A program made the translations under genes and the position numbers. The notes below the pieces were generated by a model. That model was not told the origin of the DNA. It worked only from the letters and a program-made list of their open reading frames with translations, and did no database searches. A stretch of 64,000 nucleotides of DNA, taken from IMG/VR virus record IMGVR_UViG_3300042389_001478, positions 62,001 through 126,000 of that record, one strand, 5' to 3'. Position 1 is the stretch's first letter, and each line of letters begins with the position of its first letter. The stretch is from a virus. Positions 20,501 to 23,295 of this stretch are shown here, piece by piece.

Positions 20501-23279
20501 CCCGTTTAATTTAAATGATATTGCTGATAAAAATCCAGCAAAAGTGGGATACTCAACATCAGCAGAAGAACGATATATGGAAAGATGGAAGAAAACACAT
20601 ACCGACTTACTAGCAGACCCGTCAGAAGGTCCTGGTATGTTGGGTGCTCCGTTTCATGAAAGATTTTCAGCTGGCTTAAATATGCTTGCTGATATTGGTT
20701 CAGCAAAAATGGCTGGAGCAAAAGCTACAGGAGCAAGAGGTCAAAAATTTGCTAGTGTGCCAAGATCAGGCAGATCCATGAGGAAACCACCGACCTCTAT
20801 AGTGAAACCAAGTGCTCCTTCTGTAGGAGATCTTAAAGCTCTGCAATATAGTCAAGAAAATATACCAAATTTATTAGGAGATGGAGAGAGACCATTATTT
20901 AGTAAAGATTTTCCAAAAACCGTTAAACCAAAAGATATTGAAGCAAAATTAGCCCAAGATAGAACTGAAATAGAAAGTATAGCAAAATTACTCTCTGAAA
21001 GACTAGGAAGACCGGTTGATCCAGTGGAAGCTAAGGATATGTTAGTTAAAAGAATGACTGATATGATGATTGAAGCTAAGTCTGGCGAAGATAATATGAA
21101 AGGTAGAACTGTTGATAGTAAAACATTTATAATATCTTCTTCACAAGGAAGAACTAATCGAGCTTTTGTAGAAGCGTCTCCTAAAGCATCATTATTACGC
21201 AAAATAGCCTCAAAACTATCTTTTGGTAAAATAGATAGATTATCTCCAAAACAACAATTAGATAGAGACGAACTATTTGCCATACAACGAATACAGAGTT
21301 ATATGTATGATCAGTTACATCCTGAAAGAATGGGTGGTTTAATTATTCCTTCTCGTAAACTATCTTTTGCTGAAGCTTATGATGAAATAGATTCATTACA
21401 ACCAGGAAAATATGGTTATTTCAAAGGGCTAACTGAACCCGGAGGCAAAGCATTAAAAAATCTTCTATCCAGCGGAAGAATAGATAAAGAAACATTGATG
21501 ACTCAACGTAAACAAGTATCAGATAAGTTAATATCTGAAGGTAAATTAGATCCACAAGATCTACCAGAAGCAAGAATGGCGGAAGACCCCACAAAATCTC
21601 AAATGATAATGCAGAGAGTAAACAGAAATTCTGATATGATAATTAGATATCAAGGAAATGATGTCAGATTAAATCCAGATATTTTAAAATTAGCAGATAA
21701 AGGTGTCTACCAGTCACCCGTAACCACAAATGATCCACAACAACAAATATACCCTACATCTCCATTAGATTTTTATCAGAAATTTATGGCTCCACAGAAT
21801 AAATCATCTGGTGGTGTAATTTATGCTTCAACAGGAACATTAGTAAATTATCAGCCTCGTGGCACCGACACAGTACCCGCAATGCTTACGCCCGGTGAGT
21901 TTGTTGTAAACAGAGCCTCTACTCAAAAACACCTTCCACTATTACAATCTATTAATAGTGGGAACTATGAAAATGGCGGAATAGTATCATACTATCGAAG
22001 AGGTGGTCGTATTACTGCAGCAGAACTAGCATCAAATAGAAGAGAATATTTAGATCGCAAAAAAGCAGAGAAAAAGCAAAGAGATGATGATAAAAAAGCT
22101 AGAGAAGATAATTTTGCAGCAGCACGACAACAACAGATTGAAGACCGTAGAGCTAGATCTACAAGTGGCATCTCTGTGCAAACCAGGGGCGGGTCCTATG
22201 CTCGATCTGCAATGAGTTCTAGTCAAGCACAACCAAACCAACCACAACAAACAGCACAGAGCACCATAGCACAAGCTATTATCAATGTGGCTCAAGCAGC
22301 TATAAATATTGCAAATGCTACTACTAGTTCTAGCTCCTCTAATAATAATCAAACCGGCACTCCGTCTTATATGACTAGTAGTATTAATGGACCAAGAACT
22401 CAACGAACTCAGGATTTCTTTGAAGCTAGAAGAATAAATAGAAACAGCAGAGAACAAGAAGAGAATGACAGAACATTATATAGAAGAAGAAATCGCAGGC
22501 CATCAGACACAACAGCTTATAGTAATGCTTTAGCTAGTAGAAATACTCCCGTGGCTGCTAATAATCAAAATTCCCCAGCACAAAATAGCATATTCGGTAA
22601 CTTGCTACAAGCCATACAAAGCATGTTTGGATCGGCCCAAACAGCAACGAGAGGTGCACAGAATCAACAAACTGGAACACCAAGATATCTAACAAGCTCT
22701 ATCAATACTCCCGGCGTTCAGCGAACACAAGAATTCTTTGAGATGAGAAGAATTAACCAAGAAGCTCAACAGGCTGAAAGAGACAGAAGAAATCAAAGAG
22801 CTGCAGTGGCACAAGCGGCCAATAGTCCAAATGTTCCATCTGGCCAAAATCCAGCACAAAATAATAACATATGGACAGTATTAAATAATAATGCTCTCCA
22901 ATTTAGTAATGCTTTAAATACAGCTACCACCGCTTTAAACACAGCCTCCGCCGCGATACAGCAATATAATCAACAATTGGCTGGTGGTGTATCTAATAAA
23001 GGAAACCCTGATAAAACCAATCTTGATGGAATTAGCCTATTTACAAGCACATTCCAATCATTTATTGATCAATTGAAAAATATTAATCCGGTAATAAATA
23101 TGAGAGGAAATCATACAGTAACAGTAAATTTCGGTTCTGGTGCAGATGTTTTTGCAAGAATGGAAGGAAGAGTTAAGGAGTTTGTTATTGATCAAATTAA
23201 TGCCGGATTAAATAATGTAAATACTACACTAAGAGATAGCACCGAAGGCTCTATTGATAATGTTCGAAATTTAGCTTAA
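2580..23279 (+). CDS. Giant tape measure protein with embedded enzyme-like domains
   Basis: One uninterrupted frame of 6,899 residues, with ATG preceded by GAGGA. Tape measure proteins set tail length and are ejected ahead of the DNA. Residues 18-179 are six 27-residue repeats. About 257-643 is the conserved tape-measure core (IRRFAAFSVVTG onward, with a hydrophobic segment near 605-635). Then come enzyme-like segments: nuclease about 828-890, kinase about 1033-1170, HAD about 1377-1520, and ADP-ribosyltransferase about 5741-5947. A second hydrophobic segment lies at 2101-2127. Long Gln/Ala/Arg-rich helices fill 1800-3000 and 5000-5150. Five near-identical modules carrying GTDTVPAMLTPGEFVVN punctuate residues 2968-6467. 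The C-terminus has a typical tape-measure ending (INMRGNHTVTVNFGSG). At about 0.15 nm per residue the upper bound on tail length is near 1 micrometre. Tape-measure identity is very secure; the embedded domains are motif-level calls. Confidence 0.95.
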   Translation: MAKGFNLTAEINLRGPSNIRSVVADIKRQVGSVSVDVSPTLNRASVRTIANDIRRQIGNLSAEINVRANAGSIRNLSRDIRQRLGTLTADVQVRADASSIRRSVANIRSQFRNISTNVAVSASPSSIRQASSAIRRQLGNINANVRVNVSAGSVRQAAANIRRQLGSINTTVNVGINAASLRGIGAYTANLTRLNATLAQTTITATNAAGAIATLTAAMGAAGRVNLGQINVNLGNAGNAARNTANNIQLAGNEIENFGRQAGLAIRRFAAFSVVTGVVFGITNAFKNGVSAFIEYDQQLTRISQVTGDAKESLGKINSTISELSTSLGVSSKELAATSVTLAQAGLTARDTETALKALALSALAPSFDDMNQTVEGSIALMRQFGISSKELEGSLGSINAVAAKFAVEASDIITAIQRTGGVFAAAGKGVSEGTNALNEFIAVFTSIRATTRESAETIATGLRTIFTRIQRADTIEALKEFGVTLTDLEGKFVGPYIAVQRLSEGLSKLDPRDLSFSRIVEELGGFRQIGKVLPLIQQFATAQDALRVAQQGQGSLSADAAKGQMALAIQIAKVREEFLALIRSVGNTDSFQNMVKVGLDLASALIKVADAAKGLIPLVGLFAAFRGAQAITQFAGGFGRGFRGAPTQRASEGGPIRHFASGGYVPGFGNGDTVSAKLTPGEFVMSKPAVRSIGVGNLSRMNKGDRASKFDKGGPVTVSALLTRSGGPSIRNAINTTNLEPDDTVSINIVPKQVPLNQTDFLNIWLRGNSSAKKGTGKFKNYAGINVSQENRDRLKNLAGKNTKQQQEIKRGYGAGISEQVSMLQSAEGRWGLAYEEFLINKLRANWTKASSKNNYPVDLVQKLTNNSIKRIGEVKFRTTPTEDIDLISKLLRYRIERGSINRYFRENEEIPKDLDKNIGSLDYFWAGNYKKQFYKFIEERQKIQAPGFVRAAAGGQIQRFPRGGNVQKLANVGVTKEKKQTNINETAAQALLEQNAGKSPVIRRILSKPKAGRDFAQILKKQGVTIPPFPKFVGSGMANAVFDIGNKKMLKVSLTGFGDNMMAGNFFGENVAEKMGMTGNYQLPMGVPGVAGYSSHIDAGVLSSAIQDKAVMKIKGRSKNKDANELIKRLRKQEGLTGIDLHNDNIGYRYNPKTKKQEPAIIDGLVVHDDKLPPGFDFSNRFKIGGEVQRFPIGGEVRRTKKERYKKISVADAEKLSASQIITGLTTGQSAPARVGGMDVVTMRKILGQRNRTPDDQRKRDEILNAYTRRINGEVDQRLGVTKQRQTAGLLFGIAGLYGSPFAPTDMVVGDKGELTKPTTVQVMGGVPRKKLMDRANLSINDLDIYGKDFKKSVKKGAKRLLVSDILSQLGLGKALYADFDRTLVFGADDLPDIQSFNDKRKVGRQLLSKKARLSVLGQKLRDLLVAKPQLTPSVKILTARPRSTLGLLQAFLRRQNLNIPSSQFTGVGGNNLNEAAIAKLKAAELPSGSVLVDDNAKNIRAAELKSKALKAQGEAGITTFRYKSARSPLDKPGEDTAAGLAFQESLRGLLSEKRAVAAFAETGGKSIDFPLGLGRRAALFGLKPNIPTDAKRTLTGPSTAKENITNYLKARSYSAGGDIQKFPQGGTPSPGGHSSNIVPALVSTGEAYFPPEEAKNIGLDKLRKMNQADRNGMKSFARGGVSVFRGPGSGTSDSIGPIGLPVGSFIVRAAATKALGLSSGGSVGNVQKFAAGGAAQRLFVGGLLNPPPAARPDLGGMNDSEARRVVGVVNSVNQQLGQLAGVLEELGVASGDTARLMQRGSQATYAQAIQATEADIRRARIAGASAQQIAAAESVLRDIRQQADRDIRARRASVDTPGGARASLGSLGGQDLQRIDSRADQLRQQMMETERNRLQNQTVTRGGRTTARYSNEQVEERLQRRAGRFNRQSYEQATTQVTGGRVDLGAVGLTGDDAQRYIQQSMRDRNTLAQMDRAYIPRRAAQIRQQLEAERGVGATARERAALARQALRMAEQEARDRANTARAAARAAGAAGPGGGPESGMARSMGMAFGLQMVGSLLAQQINPESSSSNAQISAGLQGGTNMLATGTMIGSGVMEMFPAMTRLLGPITILTTVALAAGQALIDARNAAIEFEKKLADKRVQDAMERVGQGFDKLSKNIKDIKIQDDITNNLIEASRNVRKSVEADKTTAKAFWANITDVFTSNTSSNLAEAAQNVYNSKPAAGRTDADRNALAAVTINTQAAAASRSKILEKEGVSAYLSTTSMGQFLSGAGSQSSSRAEERRSSLSLGMIPETAREDSKKYVEVAQSMQRIIEDKLRSGLSVRELLTAPKHEFEQIARTMAMADQATHANILAIQQDTNLTTAEKEAKIKNIATLYAEDKIRKSAKSVDTEKASKNFEKNINNMSRSLERMFQNMDQAIERTSFSLRQMSQDMDLISASLGGQAKTGDTSLKSMNILQNPRAYGGLETNAARDQASSFFTGERNLVKGLLSVGDNLETSIMSSINKTLTDNPAASNEQIGINIEKQVTKQIAKLQLPPDVGNKLGEQVKTALDEMRKRGDENLNFDDLMEKIPGLSKVLESGKRAQESALKALEHWQSSLNSYSEKINQLIDLQIDTNERLRRSSELVIRGNMEVSRALGKDVSVSSVRSARNVGIAQQTGGLTDADAIAKNIMSLEGQRRSLESSANSAGNRGLAGANDFVKFKSGLLDTNVALRENIAALKSLAENGDVASAALGKIQEAQQKQASKVGFIEKLVTSTPEEVNSLERAMARLQNNINGQLNTINNSVGAQKAYNDAIAQGATNAEAMSAAQVAFAGERKETLGALNDLLPFLSNNQQGNNIKANVLESMARESGVGINPMMQEVINSLRNPQADPQTQAAMQQYQQAISEQARANTLLAQLNSTLANDIATKSAAALSQALTGASIKFQSSQLDDIAKNVRSISLRGGDQPVPAAGKANGGMIYAAAGTMVNFQPKGTDTVPAMLTPGEFVVNRAATSRNLPLLQSINSGGYSKGGSVNYYSSGGYVSSVFKSEYLDSKNLENSEKQYIDPEDKIIKDIISGDDKPFMIRSGWKNFTRLQSPANQYHSAQFKKTYVGRVGGYFGFGLDETNDKIPFETSGKLVPGSAPIIDINSIDGEYVYKNTPPPNLWPAGNRELGYLLSDRKFNTKNIAKNDLSKYRDIINGLISVVPPGRVWGTDPSSFEFSSPDDLSGGQSGFPYNPNLSSAKPVGLILSRGATDIGQQATESTDGIQKIFNNSRAFTGQSEEASDRAGNTTRIYGDIQGTVSAGKLTNAAKLAQRGFINDVPTDNDTFKWITETKKISELRDTQKENLSLLKNTTTDIFGNKINWLKNTEKNNKLISLQQKLQKIYEGGSLIEDLDVSERELIDNTQLRLDDASGKFSLLSKQLEPQLAKRVAELSSRPIDQQLPKDKENARIATLTRIGGAAGWADGDPFPINFSENGLTKPTVSFPWIANIEPEFFLQNIKEQQEQQAKDRASGKDYGFNISSLGLQPYAAKLPAPLDKVSFNYKAAYTKYSGRLFDLRQKELDNTRPLNDAFIIDPKHDDALNIFKNANFPDKSFFTGFPGPYQPQDLAKRISVKDPQSILDYMQALRNNDPNADALAGKINGVSLALGPALLKVMNDKPLYLPDDLYYGIDNTFQNLDISPFVVASAKDAAGQLGRLAKEKSSQINTPGSKTQSISEADLGPTVQRIAQASLGIFGRRPGIPSGYLYSQFGRALSNISDPIKAKNTASGISGVFSNLVKQIHGMAPRNSREFAALRDSNILATGASAVFNKLASGSTNYIKSFLGGGSSIENLFRSLGSGSFFNEMGSQQFSEDFTKQLGADLKGSKLAKIGADGSIDLTDMNEQDVPKNYQGLVDLAINPYHEFGNRSVRQGIFQKLMTDIPNFRANHNVTDPKTGTILEKRQTQLPLFGPAALKMIMTNLNNLSQWYGGNGAWAGQDYLNENDPATTPNERAEFLASNFDGALYTTATEAHRQLGGLANFGDIPNREWLMARGQAKMPDMKPVVKLATGGMVYASNGQYVNFQPRGTDTVPAMLTPGEFVVNRSATQQNLPLLRAINNGADAYSMGGVVYAAGGFDPSRMAQGAYPSQSTSPKPSMWSRMFGARNPGAFRPRGMFPTFGGAVGHMENGLHKAFVRTSGWAGRQVGDVGRAFGNIGHAPIRPTAILNQLTQWQAAQQGAMFPASTSGAAYQRMQQNVLKQLAQYSSAATNYNASNTLLARAGRGATSLATKAVGGTAAFNSGINILTEGSSALYGFGNAALGGRNTYVDSRREQAAQTNNTILGGAATGFMSPITTMAQMGFTVAELNETRRRASKGESLNSEGRKISVSNIANRQYSGDERHLSGLTAVEATYIRQIINLEKALAKEKVGTKRYDQLQQNLNDAKSRNVTEKTRGMLWGTTKTTSRKAGLSSGDDVLDKAIDQHREYEVRLEAQRVAQAAAEKAEEARLKAQQQQAEAQNRTRAAVTVVSNAGQAAYNFGVSMFNKFKEDRKNAINADRSKRTAAASQYLDKPAVPDLIKDSQTFRDERQAAIDEVRRLDGVYQQESQLNKNRGDSEAELKRLKDSYDKEREAALAAVAKVDSKIIDRNKEAEKLSPDERQAAWKSYNDNQAKTAKDEALAQARYQSRVAKTQLKKQADGQLAIAEITRVPRPTKDMNPESFFRWSENARKTLNRKFKLSGNDEKDMAILSAAGLSPEIAKEVIQPISKENSSLLLEMMSTSGKYSKQELGLLQLSGDQIEQLTRASSGMGGSATAQMTLDERNKVLKKQRGLAVKTQKQLSRIEKQIEAAERLGPEGRIRRQSAIQQQLLRQGLVSASQDGPANQARLEQLGMNKERVGFIFQQQGNQQGAPANGMSNGGVVYAAGGTLIPYSPRGTDTVPAMLTPGEFVVNAKATSQNLPLLQSINKSSGGVIYRAEGGGSDAFSNRQPTSSAEKSGSIRATELNTRLQQQIANNTKNTADTVPTIAKITSETANKQIPTLSNKTSSLEQNNAKAFSNINTKATDINKITSTIPQFDKTANEKLDELLRRTEGLPETVAQIVTLIIGDIQQRQPGGNFAGFGLNQGPNAIQAINDAIRNRFDNILNAAALQMGRGFSSGGMVYASNGMMIPYEPRGTDTVPAMLTPGEFVVNRVATQANLPLLQAINKSKGGNIKKLAEGGVVYAATGGTMPTKPDGSADTNFDARKAQRKASLERQIRTQEEKEFKKLGILYNDTTDKEDIIQALKKQTQPYPYPLNIDYYLRQFSRDKAFDIDLKRFPRISEAAKSILAKQEQPKANPFDMGQQPAATPQSLSRGGVVYASGGGEMTKIPEPPIAMPFGFAPQKGFAVPLDKTKAIQAHQQSEKYPDPFTPEADRAWRQFDLSPVESMADDAHEFLQEKLGGNKQIPLNGPPMPFGVGPRARHMDNTVAGQLQGLYYSLIPDNTKGGQGLENYLDQYKNHFAPNAPYGAQPILPNKDSLMPQMKAKGGVVYAQEGFDPSRPLNPMMNRQGKGSASTLTSSPISNFNNEKLAEEGKAFMYGAAKSVLPGLAGLGAGLLGLPTTGPGGFAIGLGAGTAVYQAQENYLNAFAPETNRQMKDITEEHWQASLLGSIASGFGVDKAGRKLLSPFMKNTLRMPATLPNNNASVRPDIKSASQEAMEEFSLRSRPAASAPLDVPKADKALPLLRSLEEKGVIKTTQSSSTSKFNSDNRRDLYQIDQILYHGTGHTIDDIDPSKGGGILGGGFYTGFEGHEGIAARFAAMGKANKHVYPVRVSGGIGDFPEATETLGGNSKILSVIEKLFTEQNLSRQTRQFSGKWGKTGPIYDNVDLNLKDMTFKDVVDLLKNRYSETIKKTLEQENGISLSKISPQEIATRADKLGEEQVRQLLVKAGIPGAKDTTGKLSGTGEPMVSIYDQSRLSKEGKPFVPNSLKPQMKANGGVIYAQDGMRIPFNLNDIADKNPAKVGYSTSAEERYMERWKKTHTDLLADPSEGPGMLGAPFHERFSAGLNMLADIGSAKMAGAKATGARGQKFASVPRSGRSMRKPPTSIVKPSAPSVGDLKALQYSQENIPNLLGDGERPLFSKDFPKTVKPKDIEAKLAQDRTEIESIAKLLSERLGRPVDPVEAKDMLVKRMTDMMIEAKSGEDNMKGRTVDSKTFIISSSQGRTNRAFVEASPKASLLRKIASKLSFGKIDRLSPKQQLDRDELFAIQRIQSYMYDQLHPERMGGLIIPSRKLSFAEAYDEIDSLQPGKYGYFKGLTEPGGKALKNLLSSGRIDKETLMTQRKQVSDKLISEGKLDPQDLPEARMAEDPTKSQMIMQRVNRNSDMIIRYQGNDVRLNPDILKLADKGVYQSPVTTNDPQQQIYPTSPLDFYQKFMAPQNKSSGGVIYASTGTLVNYQPRGTDTVPAMLTPGEFVVNRASTQKHLPLLQSINSGNYENGGIVSYYRRGGRITAAELASNRREYLDRKKAEKKQRDDDKKAREDNFAAARQQQIEDRRARSTSGISVQTRGGSYARSAMSSSQAQPNQPQQTAQSTIAQAIINVAQAAINIANATTSSSSSNNNQTGTPSYMTSSINGPRTQRTQDFFEARRINRNSREQEENDRTLYRRRNRRPSDTTAYSNALASRNTPVAANNQNSPAQNSIFGNLLQAIQSMFGSAQTATRGAQNQQTGTPRYLTSSINTPGVQRTQEFFEMRRINQEAQQAERDRRNQRAAVAQAANSPNVPSGQNPAQNNNIWTVLNNNALQFSNALNTATTALNTASAAIQQYNQQLAGGVSNKGNPDKTNLDGISLFTSTFQSFIDQLKNINPVINMRGNHTVTVNFGSGADVFARMEGRVKEFVIDQINAGLNNVNTTLRDSTEGSIDNVRNLA
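2631..3116 (+). repeat. Six tandem 27-residue helix-strand repeats at the tape-measure N-terminus
   Basis: Residues 18-179 divide exactly into six 27-residue units (81 bases each). Each has the pattern S(I/V)RxxxxxIRRQLGxI followed by an alternating polar and hydrophobic strand such as NANVRVNV. A partial seventh unit starts SLRGIG. Arginines at unit positions 3 and 10 recur in almost every copy. The DNA copies are clearly diverged, so the repeat is old and maintained at protein level. Confidence 0.9.
4566..4722 (+). repeat. Founding LTPGEF linker module in the tape measure
   Basis: Residues 663-714 read GGYVPGFGNGDTVSAKLTPG and continue with EFVMSKPAV, ending in a GDRASKFDKGG-like tail. This is the standard form of a glycine-rich motif widely seen after the core of phage tape measures (GG.V.G.G..DTV.A.LTPGEFV). 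It marks the end of the conserved core and the start of the variable inserted segments. More diverged versions follow near 7470-7620 and 7655-7790. Confidence 0.75.
5061..5240 (+). other. PD-(D/E)XK nuclease-like segment inside the tape measure
   Basis: About residues 828-887. AYEEFLINKL supplies a candidate N-terminal glutamate (E837 or E838) in a helix. PVDLV at 858-862 gives D860, and GEVKF at 874-878 gives E875 and K877. The order helix-E, P-x-D, 14 residues, E-x-K is the restriction-endonuclease-like fold signature. The segment is bounded by the LTPGEF module on the left and a GGQIQRFPRGG linker at 5445 on the right, so it is a discrete insertion. The motif is short, so a chance match is possible. 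Confidence 0.5.
5445..5477 (+). repeat. GGxxQRFPxGG linker repeat, copy 1
   Basis: Residues 956-966 read GGQIQRFPRGG. It separates the nuclease-like segment from the kinase-like segment. Two further copies at 6138 and 7434 share GG, Q, FP and GG, and bound the kinase and HAD segments. Confidence 0.8.
5676..6090 (+). other. Protein/aminoglycoside-kinase-like domain inside the tape measure
   Basis: About residues 1033-1170. A glycine loop GSGMAN (1036-1041) is followed by a strand and KMLKVSL with the candidate ATP-contacting K1053. GIDLHNDNIG (1140-1149) matches the catalytic loop of APH/choline-kinase folds (compare GDLHPGN), with D1142 and N1147. AIIDG gives the metal-binding D1165 in the DFG position. 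All core catalytic residues are present in the correct order and spacing. The C-terminal lobe is short, about 20 residues past the DFG-like site before the next linker, so this may be a minimal kinase or a degenerate one. Confidence 0.65.
6138..6170 (+). repeat. GGxxQRFPxGG linker repeat, copy 2
   Basis: Residues 1187-1197 read GGEVQRFPIGG, directly between the kinase-like and HAD-like segments, and run on into a second GGEV. The sequence matches copy 1 in 8 of 11 positions. Confidence 0.8.
6708..7140 (+). other. HAD-like phosphatase domain inside the tape measure
   Basis: About residues 1377-1520. Motif I is YADFDRTLV, with nucleophile D1381 and acid D1383 followed by T1385. Motif II is ILTARP, with T1441. 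Motif IV is VLVDDNAKN, with D1496 and D1497. A lysine for motif III can be found between motifs II and IV but is not uniquely placed. The order and spacing are typical of small soluble HAD hydrolases. The domain is flanked by GGEVQRFPIGG (6138) and GGDIQKFPQGG (7434) linkers. Confidence 0.7.
7434..7466 (+). repeat. GGxxQRFPxGG linker repeat, copy 3
   Basis: Residues 1619-1629 read GGDIQKFPQGG, after the HAD-like segment. It leads into a diverged module (VPALVSTGEAYFPPEEAKNI) that looks like a decayed LTPGEF unit. Confidence 0.8.
11481..11652 (+). repeat. GTDTVPAMLTPGEFVVN module, copy 1
   Basis: Residues 2968-3024. It starts GGMIYAAAGTMVNFQPK, has the 17-residue invariant core, and then RAATSRNLPLLQSIN and a GG-rich end. 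It introduces a roughly 1,000-residue segment of unknown fold. Confidence 0.9.
14724..14921 (+). repeat. GTDTVPAMLTPGEFVVN module, copy 2
   Basis: Residues 4049-4114. It starts GGMVYASNGQYVNFQPR, has the invariant core, then RSATQQNLPLLRAIN, and ends in GGVVYAAGG. The core peptide is the same as copy 1, while the codons differ at many third positions. Confidence 0.9.
17277..17465 (+). repeat. GTDTVPAMLTPGEFVVN module, copy 3
   Basis: Residues 4900-4962. It starts GGVVYAAGGTLIPYSPR, has the invariant core, then AKATSQNLPLLQSIN, and ends GGVIYRAEGG. It separates a coiled-coil region from a short helical region. Confidence 0.9.
18000..18212 (+). repeat. GTDTVPAMLTPGEFVVN module, copy 4
   Basis: Residues 5141-5211. 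It starts GGMVYASNGMMIPYEPR, has the invariant core, then RVATQANLPLLQAIN, and ends GGVVYAATGG. Shorter GGVVYA or GGVIYA units recur near 18594, 19110 and 20466, each starting a new segment. Confidence 0.9.
19800..20420 (+). other. ADP-ribosyltransferase-like domain inside the tape measure
   Basis: About residues 5741-5947. LYHGTG gives H5747 and GGGFYTG gives Y5770, the H and Y of the H-Y-E type ADP-ribosyltransferase fold. The second motif is followed by a helix IAARFAAMG, as in phage and toxin ARTs. A plausible third-strand acidic residue is E5932 in TGEPMVSIY. The segment starts after a GGVVYAQEG linker and hydrophobic stretch and ends before a GGVIYAQDG linker at about 20466. The first two motifs are clear; the third is uncertain. 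Confidence 0.6.
21810..21980 (+). repeat. GTDTVPAMLTPGEFVVN module, copy 5
   Basis: Residues 6411-6467. It starts GGVIYASTGTLVNYQPR, has the invariant core, then RASTQKHLPLLQSIN and NGG. It is the last copy, after which the basic, low-complexity C-terminal region begins. Confidence 0.9.
22350..22439 (+). repeat. 30-residue direct repeat near the tape-measure C-terminus, copy 1
   Basis: Residues 6591-6620 begin QTGTPSYMTSSINGPRTQRT. 23 of the 30 residues are identical to the copy at 22668-22757, and the spacing between copies is Asn/Gln-rich. Confidence 0.85.
22668..22757 (+). repeat. 30-residue direct repeat near the tape-measure C-terminus, copy 2
   Basis: Residues 6697-6726 begin QTGTPRYLTSSINTPGVQRT. 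They share the QRTQ(D/E)FFE core and RRIN end with copy 1, with synonymous differences throughout, so the duplication is not recent. Confidence 0.85.
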
Positions 23280-23295
23280 AACAAGGTATACTATA

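Noticed and set aside
11481-21980. CRISPR-like or DNA repeat array from the repeated modules
   Set aside because: Repeats are coding, kilobases apart, and conserved as protein but not as DNA.
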